In this document: positions 1-8,302 of the stretch, piece by piece
Position numbering within the stretch: position 1 is the first letter of the stretch
How the letters are laid out: the number at the start of each line of letters is the position of its first letter
Assembly: GCF_021389935.1 (NCBI RefSeq)
Contig: NZ_CP089979.1
Span: 1,531,001-1,595,000, forward strand
Direction: 5' to 3'
DNA: 64,000 bases
From: Fulvivirga ligni
Lineage (GTDB): Bacteria; Bacteroidota; Bacteroidia; Cytophagales; Cyclobacteriaceae
Made by a program: the position numbers and the translations under genes
The notes under the pieces: generated by a model
Database searches by the model: none
Told to the model about the DNA's origin: nothing
Seen by the model: the letters and a program-made list of their open reading frames with translations, nothing else

Positions 1-378
1 TGATGGATCTGCTAGAATAGGTATGCCAAGATTATACTTTTCTTTAAAAGCGTTCAGTTCTTCTTCAGCATCTTCATTGATTTGAACTACAGCATAGAAG
101 TTAATGCTATCCTTATATTTTAAAACCATCTTATCGAACTCAGCGGCGTTAAATCTGGAGCAGGGGCAGTCGTTATTATAAAAATGCACGAAGGTGGCCT
201 TGTTGCTGGAGGTGGCAAAAGGCAAATCTTTCAAATCTAGCTTCTCTCCGCTGGCAATTTCAACTAAGTTGGAAGGGACTTCTGTAGGAAGGGAGTATTG
301 AAGCTCCTGTTTCCAAAATATATATGCCAGAGTGCTTAAAGCCATAAGACAAAAGGCTATATATAAAAATATCTTCAT
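1..378 (-). CDS. Thioredoxin-fold membrane-anchored protein, C-terminus cut by window edge
   Basis: The frame is open from an ATG at 378 down to the window edge (126 residues seen). Residues 1-18 form one hydrophobic N-terminal segment, either a signal anchor or an uncleaved signal peptide. It is followed by a thioredoxin-like core with a beta strand (FVHFYN) leading into a Cys-Pro-Cys motif at about residues 85-87, where thioredoxins have CxxC. Proteins of this kind are usually periplasmic redox or TlpA/AhpC-like proteins. CxC in place of CxxC is a recognised variant, so the exact reaction (reductase, isomerase or none) is not known. It lies upstream of no other gene in the window and is separated by 165 bases from the glycosyltransferase on the same strand. 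Confidence 0.6.
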   Translation of the reverse strand, partial: MKIFLYIAFCLMALSTLAYIFWKQELQYSLPTEVPSNLVEIASGEKLDLKDLPFATSSNKATFVHFYNNDCPCSRFNAAEFDKMVLKYKDSINFYAVVQINEDAEEELNAFKEKYNLGIPILADPS

Positions 379-543
379 TTTGATTAATTAAATATAGTAA
401 ATATTACATGATACGTGCCAGTTTTTCTTTGATTTGTTTTTTGCAATTTATTCGTAGTAAAATTAATTTTTACCCATCAAATGAATTTATATTATTTCAA
501 AGGCACAGTATTTTATAAATAATTGCGGTTGAGATTAAACTAT

Positions 544-2118
544 TTAATGGATATACGATGTCTGCTGATGATCTGGTTTTACTCTTGATAAGTAAAATGT
601 TTCACCATGAATAGAGAAATGTTCTATTTCCTCAATTTTATTACTTGATAAATTGCTTGATGAGATAATATATCCGGAGGTGGGAAATGAGCTGCTACGC
701 GTTAATGTTTGATCCATTTTAATTTCCAGGTAAGCGGCCAGTATGCTGTGTACATAAGTGATGTCATATAGATAGACGATTTCGTTGTCCGTAATTTGCG
801 AAATGTGTAATGCGGTATCTTTTATATGCTGGTCTTTGGCGTATAATTCGCGCTCTTTAAAATATATACTGTCTATTCCTAGTCTGATGCTGATAACAAT
901 AAAGATGAGAATGAGGAGACTTTGCTTGCTATATTTAAGTTGTACGCCAATCAACACCATGAAAATGACAGCCAAAATCCAGGAGTATGTTTTAACATCA
1001 GGAATGTTGGTGGCTATGGGGCTGAAAGGTAAATAGCAGCAGCTTACAAATAAAAGTGCGGTCAATGAAAGGTTAATATACTTAAAATGCTTGCTGTATG
1101 ATTTTGCTCTATTTATGAAGAGATGACTGATTGGTATGATCGCCAAAGGGAGTAACATCATAATGTATCTGTCTTTGGAGCCAGGCATAAACCAATATAG
1201 CCATGTGTTAGAAGCAAAAGCTACTATACAGAATGCTATGAAAGGGTTTCCGTGTAGGTATGACCAGAGGCCTTTCCACCGAATGAATGGTATGAGTAAT
1301 GAAGCGGGCAAACAGAGATATAGCAGCTTGAAGGGAAAAGTGACAAAGTATTGTGCGAATGCTGTGATAGAATGACCCGCTGGTGTTCTTTCTGAGGTTT
1401 CCGAAAAGAGAGTTTCTATTAGGGCTTGAAGTGTTCCGTGCGCATAATGCATGTATAAGTAGAGTCCAATAGGTGTAATTAAAAATATGATTCCTGTCAG
1501 ATGATAGCGACTAATAAGCAGTCTCCAATCTTTTTTATAAAGTAGATATCCGGTTAGCGTAAATAAAACGAAGAGTAAACTCTGAGGGCTTTTAGTAAGA
1601 ATGCCAATCGCAGCCACGAAATAGGGAATAGCAAAGAGAAGATACTTGTTCTTTCTTTGGTAAAGCGGGTAAATGATTAGGATTGAAGAAAGCGAAATGA
1701 AGCTGTAAAAAGTATCGATCTCTGCCAGGTAAGACATAGAAAAGTACAGCGGCGGAGTGATGCAGCACAAGAGAGCTGTGATGAATGCTGCTGATTTTGA
1801 CATGCTCTTTGTGCAAATCAGAAAGCAGAGTAAACCAATGGCAAGTAAAGAGAGGGCGCTAATCAGGCGGCTATTAAATTCTGAAGTATCTCCGGTGATG
1901 TTGTAGATGCCAGCTAAAAGCCAGTTATATAAAGGAGGTTTTTTAAAGTAGGGTTGGCCTTGAAAAGTAGGTTGAAGGTAATCGTTGGAATGTATCATCT
2001 CCAAGGCTATGACTACTCTTCGAGGTTCTTCTTTGGTTAGTGTGAATATGCCGAGGTTCCAAACAGTGGAAATGATAAACAAAATGATTATGCTGAGGTA
2101 GATTGCCTTTCTGGTCAT
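544..2118 (-). CDS. ArnT-like integral membrane glycosyltransferase (GT39/GT83 family)
   Basis: The product is 524 residues with about 11-12 hydrophobic segments. The first periplasmic loop carries an acidic EEPRR motif (residues 30-34), matching the catalytic DEPRYA-type motif of the ArnT/PMT superfamily. It is followed by KKPPLYNW at about 59-66, another signature of the group. These enzymes use polyprenyl-phosphate sugars to glycosylate lipid A, proteins or other acceptors on the outer face of the inner membrane. The C-terminal third is a small soluble domain. The acceptor cannot be told from the sequence. It lies 16 bases after the pyrH-frr terminator on the same strand, and no convincing promoter of its own is visible, so it may depend on read-through. 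Confidence 0.75.
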   Translation of the reverse strand: MTRKAIYLSIIILFIISTVWNLGIFTLTKEEPRRVVIALEMIHSNDYLQPTFQGQPYFKKPPLYNWLLAGIYNITGDTSEFNSRLISALSLLAIGLLCFLICTKSMSKSAAFITALLCCITPPLYFSMSYLAEIDTFYSFISLSSILIIYPLYQRKNKYLLFAIPYFVAAIGILTKSPQSLLFVLFTLTGYLLYKKDWRLLISRYHLTGIIFLITPIGLYLYMHYAHGTLQALIETLFSETSERTPAGHSITAFAQYFVTFPFKLLYLCLPASLLIPFIRWKGLWSYLHGNPFIAFCIVAFASNTWLYWFMPGSKDRYIMMLLPLAIIPISHLFINRAKSYSKHFKYINLSLTALLFVSCCYLPFSPIATNIPDVKTYSWILAVIFMVLIGVQLKYSKQSLLILIFIVISIRLGIDSIYFKERELYAKDQHIKDTALHISQITDNEIVYLYDITYVHSILAAYLEIKMDQTLTRSSSFPTSGYIISSSNLSSNKIEEIEHFSIHGETFYLSRVKPDHQQTSYIH

Positions 2119-2134
2119 TCATAATCAAACGCAA

Positions 2135-2166
2135 TAAAAAAAGGGAAGATGGTAGTCTTCCCTTTT
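2135..2166 (-). terminator. Intrinsic terminator of the pyrH-frr operon
   Basis: An 11-bp perfect inverted repeat (2139-2149 with 2156-2166, six-base loop) contains a GGGAAGA core. Read on the minus strand it is followed by a run of T residues (2134-2140). It lies 23 bases after the frr stop codon. The A/T flanks make it look symmetrical, but no plus-strand gene ends here. Confidence 0.85.
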
Positions 2167-2188
2167 CTTAATAATATTATAATATTGA

Positions 2189-2749
2189 TTATACTGTCAT
2201 AATCTCTTTTTCCTTCTTCTCTAGTAGTTCATCTACCTTCTTAGTGAAGTCATCAGTTAAGGCTTGAACTTTATCTTCAGCTCTTTTGATATCATCTTCA
2301 GCAGCTCCATCTTTTTGAAGTTTCTTCAGGTTGTCATTAGTTTCTTTTCTGATGTTTCTGATACTAACTTTACCTTGCTCGCCTTCGCTTTTAGCTTGTT
2401 TCACTAAAACCAGACGTCTTTCTTCTGTAAGCTGAGGTATGTTGATGATTACCTGCTCCCCGTCGTTTTGAGGGTTAAGGCCTAAGTCACTGTTAATGAT
2501 GGCTCTTTCAATTTCAGGAATTATATTCTTCTCCCATGGTTTTACCATTAGCGTTCTTGCTTCCGGAGTAGTAATAGAAGCTACCTGATTTATAGGAGTA
2601 GGATTGCCGTAATATTCTACCATTAGCCCTTCTAGCATGCCTGGAGTTGCTTTTCCTGCTCTGATTTTAACTAGTTCGCCACTTAAGTGCTGAATACTTT
2701 TGTTCATTGACTCCCTGGCTTCATCCAGGTACATATCTATTTCTTCCAT
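2189..2749 (-). CDS. frr: Ribosome recycling factor
   Basis: The product is 186 residues, the usual length for RRF (185 in E. coli). With EF-G it splits the post-termination ribosome so that subunits, mRNA and tRNA can be reused. The family's features are present: an N-terminal helix with the AGKATPGMLEGL region, the PWEKNIIPEIERAI stretch, and a lysine-rich C-terminal helical bundle arm (RNIRKETND). It follows pyrH by 20 bases in the common pyrH-frr order and is followed by a strong terminator, so the two form one transcription unit. Confidence 0.97.
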   Translation of the reverse strand: MEEIDMYLDEARESMNKSIQHLSGELVKIRAGKATPGMLEGLMVEYYGNPTPINQVASITTPEARTLMVKPWEKNIIPEIERAIINSDLGLNPQNDGEQVIINIPQLTEERRLVLVKQAKSEGEQGKVSIRNIRKETNDNLKKLQKDGAAEDDIKRAEDKVQALTDDFTKKVDELLEKKEKEIMTV

Positions 2750-2769
2750 GGTTATTACAGTATATTAAA

Positions 2770-3474
2770 TTAGTTTATAAGTGTTCCAGCGTTATCTCCC
2801 TTTACTATTTTCATGAGATTTCCCTGCTTATTCATATCAAACACTATAATTGGGAGGTTGTTTTCCTGGCATAACGTGAAGGCCGTCATATCCATGATGT
2901 TGAGGTTCTTCTCATAAGCCTCCTGGAATGTAAGCTCTGAATATCTTGTAGCAGTAGGATCTTTCTCAGGATCGGCCGTATAAACGCCATCTACTCTGGT
3001 GCCTTTTAACACTACATCAGCTTGTATTTCAATAGCTCTTAAGCTGGCAGTAGAGTCTGTAGTAAAATAAGGGTTACCGATACCAGCCCCAAAGATTACT
3101 ATTCTTCCTTTTTCCAGGTGTCTGATCGCTCTTCTTCTAATGAAAGGCTCACAAACTTGTTCCATTTTAATACCAGACATCAATCGGGTGTAGAGTCCTG
3201 CTTTTTCTAAAGCACTTTGAAGAGCCATACCATTGATAACGGTAGCTAGCATCCCCATATAATCTCCTTGAACTCTTTCAATTCCTGAAGCTTCCGCCTG
3301 AACGCCTCTGAATATATTTCCACCTCCAATTACTATGGCCACTTCTATGCCCATTTCTTTAATGGCCTTTATTTCATTGCCATATTGTTCTAATCTTTTT
3401 GGGTCAATACCATACTGTCCTGATCCCATTAGAGATTCGCCACTAAGCTTAAGTAAAATTCTTTTGTATTTCAT
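2770..3474 (-). CDS. pyrH: UMP kinase
   Basis: The 234-residue product is a bacterial hexameric UMP kinase of the amino acid kinase fold. It converts UMP plus ATP to UDP and ADP in pyrimidine nucleotide synthesis. Visible motifs are LKLSGESL near the N-terminus (ATP phosphate binding), IGGGNIFRG at about 48-56, the UMP-binding DYMGMLAT loop, and [15 protein letters not shown] in the C-terminal half. It is the first gene of the pyrH-frr operon, with a -7 type promoter element about 40 bases upstream of the ATG. Confidence 0.97.
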   Translation of the reverse strand: MKYKRILLKLSGESLMGSGQYGIDPKRLEQYGNEIKAIKEMGIEVAIVIGGGNIFRGVQAEASGIERVQGDYMGMLATVINGMALQSALEKAGLYTRLMSGIKMEQVCEPFIRRRAIRHLEKGRIVIFGAGIGNPYFTTDSTASLRAIEIQADVVLKGTRVDGVYTADPEKDPTATRYSELTFQEAYEKNLNIMDMTAFTLCQENNLPIIVFDMNKQGNLMKIVKGDNAGTLIN

Positions 3475-3511
3475 GAAGAATGGAAAGGTGTTTTTTAGAT
3501 TTAAATCCCTG

Positions 3512-3519
3512 CAAATATA
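3512..3519 (-). promoter_or_regulatory. Bacteroidota -7 promoter element before pyrH
   Basis: Read on the minus strand this is TATATTTG, a match to the Bacteroidota -7 consensus TAnnTTTG, 38 bases before the pyrH start codon. No clear TTTG -33 box lies at the expected distance. A short inverted repeat (CCCTG/CAGGG, 3507-3525) brackets the box and may be chance. Confidence 0.45.
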
Positions 3520-3551
3520 ACAGGGATAAATGAATATTTAAGAGCAGATCT

Positions 3552-4046
3552 TTAAAATTGAATCAAGACCTGATTTTTTTCTACGCTATCGCCCTGAGCC
3601 ACATTAACCACTTTCACTGTGCCATCTCCCGGTGCCTTCAGCACGTTCTCCATTTTCATGGCTTCCAATATCATTAAAGCATCTCCTTCTTTCACCTCAT
3701 CTCCTTCGGAAACATTTACCTGCAGGATAAGTCCGGGCATTGGAGCTTTAATATCGTTCATCAGATTAGCTGTGCTCATATCCATTCCTAGTTTTTCCAG
3801 TAATAGATCAAGCTTGTCTTTTACAGCTATCTCATACTTGTCTCCATTGATTTTTAGCGCTACAGTTTTAGTGCTATAGTCTACTTTCACCACCTCCAGG
3901 CGGTAAGAGACATCATCTTTTATAATGTGATATGCGTGATCGCTGATTTTAGTGAAATCCCAGCTAAATAATTCGTCGTTGAGTAAAATTTGGTCGTCTT
4001 TGTGGGCTACGCTGTAGTCCTTTTCACCAATTATTGCCTTGTACAT
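3552..4046 (-). CDS. Biotin carboxyl carrier protein-like biotinyl domain protein
   Basis: The product is 164 residues. The C-terminal ~70 residues form a biotinyl/lipoyl domain with the EAMKMEN motif; Lys131 is the expected biotinylation site, preceded by PMPGLI. The N-terminal half resembles the beta-rich linker of carriers from propionyl-CoA or methylmalonyl-CoA decarboxylase-type enzymes more than AccB. Such carriers work with a separate biotin carboxylase and carboxyltransferase, usually encoded beside them in Bacteroidota. Here neither partner is next to it (pyrH is downstream, a divergent TonB receptor upstream), so the partner subunits must lie elsewhere. The C-terminus is complete. 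Confidence 0.8.
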   Translation of the reverse strand: MYKAIIGEKDYSVAHKDDQILLNDELFSWDFTKISDHAYHIIKDDVSYRLEVVKVDYSTKTVALKINGDKYEIAVKDKLDLLLEKLGMDMSTANLMNDIKAPMPGLILQVNVSEGDEVKEGDALMILEAMKMENVLKAPGDGTVKVVNVAQGDSVEKNQVLIQF

Positions 4047-4068
4047 ACTTTGTTTGATTGTATCATAT

Positions 4069-4076
4069 CAAATATA
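4069..4076 (-). promoter_or_regulatory. Bacteroidota -7 promoter element before the biotin carrier gene
   Basis: On the minus strand this reads TATATTTG, matching TAnnTTTG, 22 bases before the ATG at 4046. No good -33 TTTG is seen at 19-20 bases. The position suits a short 5' leader. Confidence 0.45.
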
Positions 4077-4126
4077 AAGGCTTATTTCTAAAAGGCATGA
4101 CCAGAGAATAATTATTTGACACTCTA

Positions 4127-4158
4127 TTTAATATGCCGTTAAAATTTAGATACCTTTG
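4127..4158 (+). promoter_or_regulatory. Promoter of the riboswitch-controlled TonB receptor
   Basis: TACCTTTG at 4151-4158 matches the -7 consensus TAnnTTTG. A weak -33 (TTTA, 4127-4130) lies 20 bases upstream. Transcription would begin near 4163-4166, just where the TPP aptamer starts, so the two calls support each other. Confidence 0.6.
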
Positions 4159-4161
4159 CTT

Positions 4162-4238
4162 CAATAAGGGGTGCTCATTATTCGGGCTGAGATTATACCC
4201 ATGACCTGATCCAGGTAATGCTGGCGTAGGGAGGTGTG
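4162..4238 (+). ncRNA. TPP riboswitch (THI element)
   Basis: The conserved TPP aptamer blocks occur in order: GGGGTGC at 4169-4174 region, GGGCTGAGA at 4184-4192, ACCC at 4197-4200, then CCTGATCCAGGTAATGC at 4205-4221 and GGCGTAGGGA at 4223-4232. These are the pyrimidine-binding CUGAGA and the pyrophosphate-binding helix of the family. Thiamin pyrophosphate binding normally switches the downstream gene off. A small GGGG-AAT-CCCC hairpin (4252-4262) just after the aptamer could belong to the expression platform. No terminator with a T run is visible, so control may act on translation. The regulated gene is the TonB receptor that follows. Confidence 0.95.
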
Positions 4239-4294
4239 TTAAAATGTATCTGGGGAATCCCCTGTCCTCAGTTGGTTTAACAAAAAAATATTTA

Positions 4295-6739
4295 ATGATG
4301 CGATTTGTTTTTATGACGGCTGTGCTGCTGTCATTAGTAAAGGTGTGCTTTGGGCAGTTTTCCCTGAGCGGTTCCGTAAAGGATGCCTCTTCTGGCGAGG
4401 TACTACCCGGTGCTAATGTGATTTTGGGTGAAAGAGCTACTGCTACTGACCTCGATGGTAATTTTTCTATTATGAAATTATCAAAAGGGAAGTATAAGCT
4501 TAAAATATCATTCGTAGGTTATGAGACTTATGAAGAATGGGTGGAGGCTACTGGAGATGTGGAACTGAACATCCAGCTAAATCCAGAAACTTTAGTTACG
4601 GATGAAGTAATAGTATCTTCAACCAGAGCTAAGGAAAATACACCCACCACCTATAGTAACGTGAGTAAGGAAGATATTAAGGAGAATAATCTGGGGCAGG
4701 ACTTGCCATACCTTATTAATATGACTCCTTCGTTAGTAACTACTTCAGATGCTGGTGCTGGTGTGGGCTACACCGGACTAAGAATCCGAGGGTCGGATGC
4801 CACCAGAATTAATGTAACCATCAACGGTGTGCCACTCAATGATAGTGAGTCGCAAGGTGTTTTCTGGGTAGATATCCCAGATATAGCTTCTTCTACTCAG
4901 AATATTCAAATACAAAGAGGTGTGGGTACATCAACTAACGGTGCCGGAGCCTTTGGAGGAACTATCAACCTGCAGACGAACTCAAGAGCACAAAAGCCTT
5001 ATGCTGAGTTGATTAACTCATTCGGTTCTTATAATACCAGAAGACATACCATTGGCTTTGGAACTGGCCTTTTAAATAATCATTGGTCATTTGACGGTAG
5101 ATTGTCAAAGATCAAATCTGATGGATATGTGGATAGAGCCTCTTCTGATCTGGATTCCTATTACTTGTCAGGAGGTTATTATGGTGAAAATACCATGGTG
5201 AAATTTATCATGTTTGGTGGAAAGGAAAGAACCTATCAGTCTTGGTATGGTACACCAGAAGCAGTACTTGAAAATGATGCTGAAGGTATTGAAGCGGTAA
5301 TTGCAAACAATGGCGTGAGTGATGCTCAGGCTGAAAACTTAAGAAATAGCGGCCGTACTTTTAACTGGTACATGTATGAAGATGAGGTAGATGACTATGG
5401 ACAAGATCATTATCAGCTTCATATATCACAAAAATTAGGTTCGAATCTGGTAGGTAACATTACTTTCCATTCCACCTTTGGTGAAGGCTACTACGAGCAG
5501 TTTAGAGAAGATGATGATTTTGAGTCCTATGGTTTGCCAAATGTAGTGCTTGGTGATACGACCCTAACTTCATCGGATATTATAAGAAGAAGATGGTTAG
5601 ATAATGAGTTTTATGGCTTGACCACCTCTTTCGATTATAACAAAGGAGCGCTTAGCCTAAATGTTGGTGGTGCTTATAATGATTATCAAGGAGGTCATTT
5701 CGGAGAAATCATCTGGGCTGAGTACGCTGGTAATGCTTTTAATGAGCAGCGCTATTATGATAACAATGCCGATAAAAAGGATTACAACATTTACGCCAAG
5801 GCTCAGTACACCATTCAGGATAAATTCTATCCATATTTAGATTTACAGTGGAGAGGTGTGACCTATGATATTCTTGGAGTGGATAGTGATCAGCGTAGCA
5901 TTGATATGAAAAATGATTTCAGTTTCTTTAACCCTAAAGTTGGGGCTGTTTATGATATCAATAACCAGAGTAGAGCATATGCCAGCTTCAGTGTGGCTAA
6001 TCGTGAGCCGGTAAGAACTGACTTTGTTGACTCGCCTACACCACCTAAGCACGAATCTTTGTATGATCTGGAGGCAGGTTATAAGTATGGAAATTCTAAT
6101 CTGCAGCTATCAGCTAATTTTTATTATATGAGTTACAAAAATCAGTTAGTATTAACTGGTGCTCTTAATGATGTAGGTAGCTCTCTCCGTACTAATGTAG
6201 ATGAAAGCTACAGAACAGGTATTGAGTTAGTGGCCGGTGTAAAATTAAGTGACCGATGGAACTGGCAGTTTAATACTACTTTCAGCCAGAATAAGATAAA
6301 AGATTTTACAGAGATCATCTATGACTATGGAGCTAACTGGGATGAGTATAACGTGGTTGAAAATAACTATAAGGATACCGACATTGCCTTTTCACCAAAT
6401 GCCATTGTAGGTTCTCAGCTTTCTTATTTACCTCTAAAGGGGATCAAGCTTACTCTTTTAAGTAAATATGTAGGCAAGCAGTATTTAGATAATACTTCTA
6501 ATGATAACCGATCTATAGATGCTTACCTTGTTAATGACATCAGAGCTTCATACACTATTAGCACCAACTTTATAAAAGAGTTGAGTTTCACACTTCAGGT
6601 CAATAATATATTTAGCGAAGAGTATGTATCTAACGGCTATACCTTTGGTTATGCTGCCGGTGATTATGAAGTAAGAGAGAACTATTATTACCCTCAAGCC
6701 ACAAGAAATTTCATGGCTTCTTTAGCCTTAAGATTTTAA
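4295..6739 (+). CDS. TonB-dependent outer membrane receptor, probably for thiamin
   Basis: About 814 residues from the chosen start. An upstream in-frame ATG at 4244 would add 17 residues. I prefer 4295 or 4298 because the sequence then opens with a normal signal peptide (MMRFVF..., cleaved near CFGQ). Domain order: a carboxypeptidase-regulatory-like beta sandwich (GSVKDASSGEVLPGANV...), typical of Bacteroidota receptors; a plug domain with GLRIRGSDATRINVTINGVPLND; then a beta barrel ending in an aromatic-rich strand with terminal Phe. The TPP riboswitch in its leader points to thiamin or a thiamin precursor as substrate. THI-element-controlled TonB receptors are known from comparative genomics of Bacteroidetes, but transport by this one is inferred. 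A 12-bp hairpin follows the gene. Confidence 0.88.
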   Translation: MMRFVFMTAVLLSLVKVCFGQFSLSGSVKDASSGEVLPGANVILGERATATDLDGNFSIMKLSKGKYKLKISFVGYETYEEWVEATGDVELNIQLNPETLVTDEVIVSSTRAKENTPTTYSNVSKEDIKENNLGQDLPYLINMTPSLVTTSDAGAGVGYTGLRIRGSDATRINVTINGVPLNDSESQGVFWVDIPDIASSTQNIQIQRGVGTSTNGAGAFGGTINLQTNSRAQKPYAELINSFGSYNTRRHTIGFGTGLLNNHWSFDGRLSKIKSDGYVDRASSDLDSYYLSGGYYGENTMVKFIMFGGKERTYQSWYGTPEAVLENDAEGIEAVIANNGVSDAQAENLRNSGRTFNWYMYEDEVDDYGQDHYQLHISQKLGSNLVGNITFHSTFGEGYYEQFREDDDFESYGLPNVVLGDTTLTSSDIIRRRWLDNEFYGLTTSFDYNKGALSLNVGGAYNDYQGGHFGEIIWAEYAGNAFNEQRYYDNNADKKDYNIYAKAQYTIQDKFYPYLDLQWRGVTYDILGVDSDQRSIDMKNDFSFFNPKVGAVYDINNQSRAYASFSVANREPVRTDFVDSPTPPKHESLYDLEAGYKYGNSNLQLSANFYYMSYKNQLVLTGALNDVGSSLRTNVDESYRTGIELVAGVKLSDRWNWQFNTTFSQNKIKDFTEIIYDYGANWDEYNVVENNYKDTDIAFSPNAIVGSQLSYLPLKGIKLTLLSKYVGKQYLDNTSNDNRSIDAYLVNDIRASYTISTNFIKELSFTLQVNNIFSEEYVSNGYTFGYAAGDYEVRENYYYPQATRNFMASLALRF

Positions 6740-6764
6740 TATTAGGCACCACATTGTTTAGCAT

Positions 6765-6811
6765 ACCATCAGGAGTTAACTTTACCGTGAGAAAGTAGTA
6801 CTCCTGATGGT
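6765..6811 (+). terminator. 12-bp hairpin, terminator-like, after the TonB receptor
   Basis: A perfect 12-bp inverted repeat (6765-6776 with 6800-6811, 23-base loop) lies 25 bases after the receptor stop. It is followed by the pyrimidine-rich TTCTTCT rather than a pure T run. The ATG of the next gene (6807-6809) is inside the 3' arm, so the hairpin could also limit initiation at that gene. Confidence 0.55.
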
Positions 6812-7688
6812 TTCTTCTATAAAATCTAGACCAAATAACTTTTCATTATCAGGCTTCATACAGCTTACCAGGCTGTGGAATCTTGTCATTATAGTACTTG
6901 CACAGTACTTTACCGCCTTATTCCTCATAGGCAGGGGAGAAGGCTTTTTAGTCTACCTTACTGATATACGTCTTTTCTTATTGGTCTTTTCATCGGTTAT
7001 TATTGCGGCAGCCGGCTACATTATTAATGATTATTATGATGTGAAGATTGATCTCATCAATAAGCCAGAGCGGGTGGTAGTAGGTAAAGTTCTGAAAAGA
7101 AGAATAGCCATGATTGCTCACACGGTTTTGAATGTGGTGGGAGTAGGAATAGGCCTCATCCTATCGCCCAAGATAGCGGTGGTAAATTTTGTGTCTGCAT
7201 TGCTGCTGTGGCTATATTCCAATCAGCTGAAGAGAATGCCCTTTATTGGGAATTTGGTAGTAGCTTTTCTTACGGGTCTATCCATCTATATACTTAATGT
7301 ATTATATGGTACGCATCACATTCTGGTGCTGTCTTATGCTACGTTTGCTTTCGCCTTTACTTTGGTGAGAGAGATTATCAAAGACATGGAAGATTTGAAA
7401 GGCGACGCCACCTTTGGTTGTAAAACTTTGCCTGTAGTTTATGGCCTTAGAAAAACCAAGGTCATTATATATGTGCTCACCGTTATATTTATAATTTCAC
7501 TTTCTGTTTTGTCGCATTTGTTTGTTGGTGAAGGAATGACCTATTTTTGCATCAGCCTGATTTTGCCGTTAAGCTATTTGGTGTACAAGCTATACCTGTC
7601 AGATACGGTGAAAGATTTTAGGTATTTAAGTAATTATTGTAAAGTAATCATGCTCATAGGTATTTTGAGTATGATATTTTTTAAATAG
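6807..7688 (+). CDS. UbiA-family prenyltransferase (geranylgeranylglycerol-phosphate synthase-like annotation group)
   Basis: The product is 293 residues with about eight or nine transmembrane helices. Both aspartate-rich motifs of UbiA enzymes are present: N74-D75-Y-Y-D78-x3-D82 and D193-x2-D196-x3-D200. These bind Mg2+ and the prenyl diphosphate. The enzyme transfers a polyprenyl group to an acceptor at the inner membrane. Bacteroidota homologues are often labelled geranylgeranylglycerol-phosphate geranylgeranyltransferase, but the acceptor cannot be read from the sequence. Menaquinone or heme O side-chain transfer are alternatives, although it lacks MenA-like context. The only good start, at 6807, lies in the 3' arm of a strong hairpin; the next Met is past the first two helices. 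purN follows after 2 bases. Confidence 0.8.
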   Translation: MVSSIKSRPNNFSLSGFIQLTRLWNLVIIVLAQYFTALFLIGRGEGFLVYLTDIRLFLLVFSSVIIAAAGYIINDYYDVKIDLINKPERVVVGKVLKRRIAMIAHTVLNVVGVGIGLILSPKIAVVNFVSALLLWLYSNQLKRMPFIGNLVVAFLTGLSIYILNVLYGTHHILVLSYATFAFAFTLVREIIKDMEDLKGDATFGCKTLPVVYGLRKTKVIIYVLTVIFIISLSVLSHLFVGEGMTYFCISLILPLSYLVYKLYLSDTVKDFRYLSNYCKVIMLIGILSMIFFK

Positions 7689-7690
7689 AC

Positions 7691-8269
7691 ATGACCAGAG
7701 TAGCCATATTTGCCTCAGGAAGCGGATCTAACGCACAGAAAATAGCTGAGTATTTTAAGGATGATAAAGAGGTAGAGGTAGCCCTTATCTTAAGTAATAA
7801 GAAAGATGCCTTCGTTTTAGAAAGAGCCAAAAATCTAGGTTTGCCATCTTTTGTATTTACCAAATCAGAATTCACAGATTCAGAGAAGGTGCTTGATCAG
7901 CTAAAAGAGCATAAAATTGATTTCATTGTATTGGCAGGCTTTCTTCTGCTTATTCCAGAATATTTAGTAGAGGCTTATCCTAATAAGATGGTGAATATAC
8001 ACCCAGCCCTTTTGCCTAAATATGGCGGAAAAGGTATGTATGGAGATAGAGTGCACCAGGCTGTTTGTGAGGCAGGCGAAACGGAAACAGGTATTACTAT
8101 TCATTATGTGAATAATAAATATGATGAAGGTGAAATAATTTTCCAGGCTTCTGCACCTGTAGATCAAGGAGATACACCGGATATGGTAGCTTCAAAGGTG
8201 CATGAGTTAGAATATATGCACTATCCGAAGGTTATAGAATCAGTGATCAAAAAATCAACAAAAAATTAA
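7691..8269 (+). CDS. purN: Phosphoribosylglycinamide formyltransferase 1
   Basis: The 192-residue product has the usual length of PurN. It formylates GAR with 10-formyltetrahydrofolate in purine synthesis. Motifs seen: the N-terminal ASGSGSN phosphate loop at residues 8-14, the catalytic NIHPALLP segment (Asn and His of the N-H-D triad), and the late HYVNNKYDEGEII with the catalytic Asp. It sits 33 bases before purH, with a possible purH promoter in between, and 2 bases after the prenyltransferase gene. Confidence 0.96.
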   Translation: MTRVAIFASGSGSNAQKIAEYFKDDKEVEVALILSNKKDAFVLERAKNLGLPSFVFTKSEFTDSEKVLDQLKEHKIDFIVLAGFLLLIPEYLVEAYPNKMVNIHPALLPKYGGKGMYGDRVHQAVCEAGETETGITIHYVNNKYDEGEIIFQASAPVDQGDTPDMVASKVHELEYMHYPKVIESVIKKSTKN

Positions 8270-8277
8270 TAGCTTTG
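8270..8277 (+). promoter_or_regulatory. Bacteroidota -7 promoter element before purH
   Basis: TAGCTTTG matches TAnnTTTG and overlaps the first base after the purN stop. It is 25 bases upstream of the purH ATG. The -33 position is A-rich with no TTTG, so purH may be both read through from purN and started here. Confidence 0.5.
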
Positions 8278-8302
8278 CAGCTTCATTTTTAAAAGTACAA
8301 TC

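Noticed and set aside
4244-4294. N-terminal extension of the TonB receptor from the ATG at 4244
   Set aside because: It begins only 12 bases after the riboswitch core and would place polar residues before the signal peptide. The ATG at 4295 gives a normal signal sequence.
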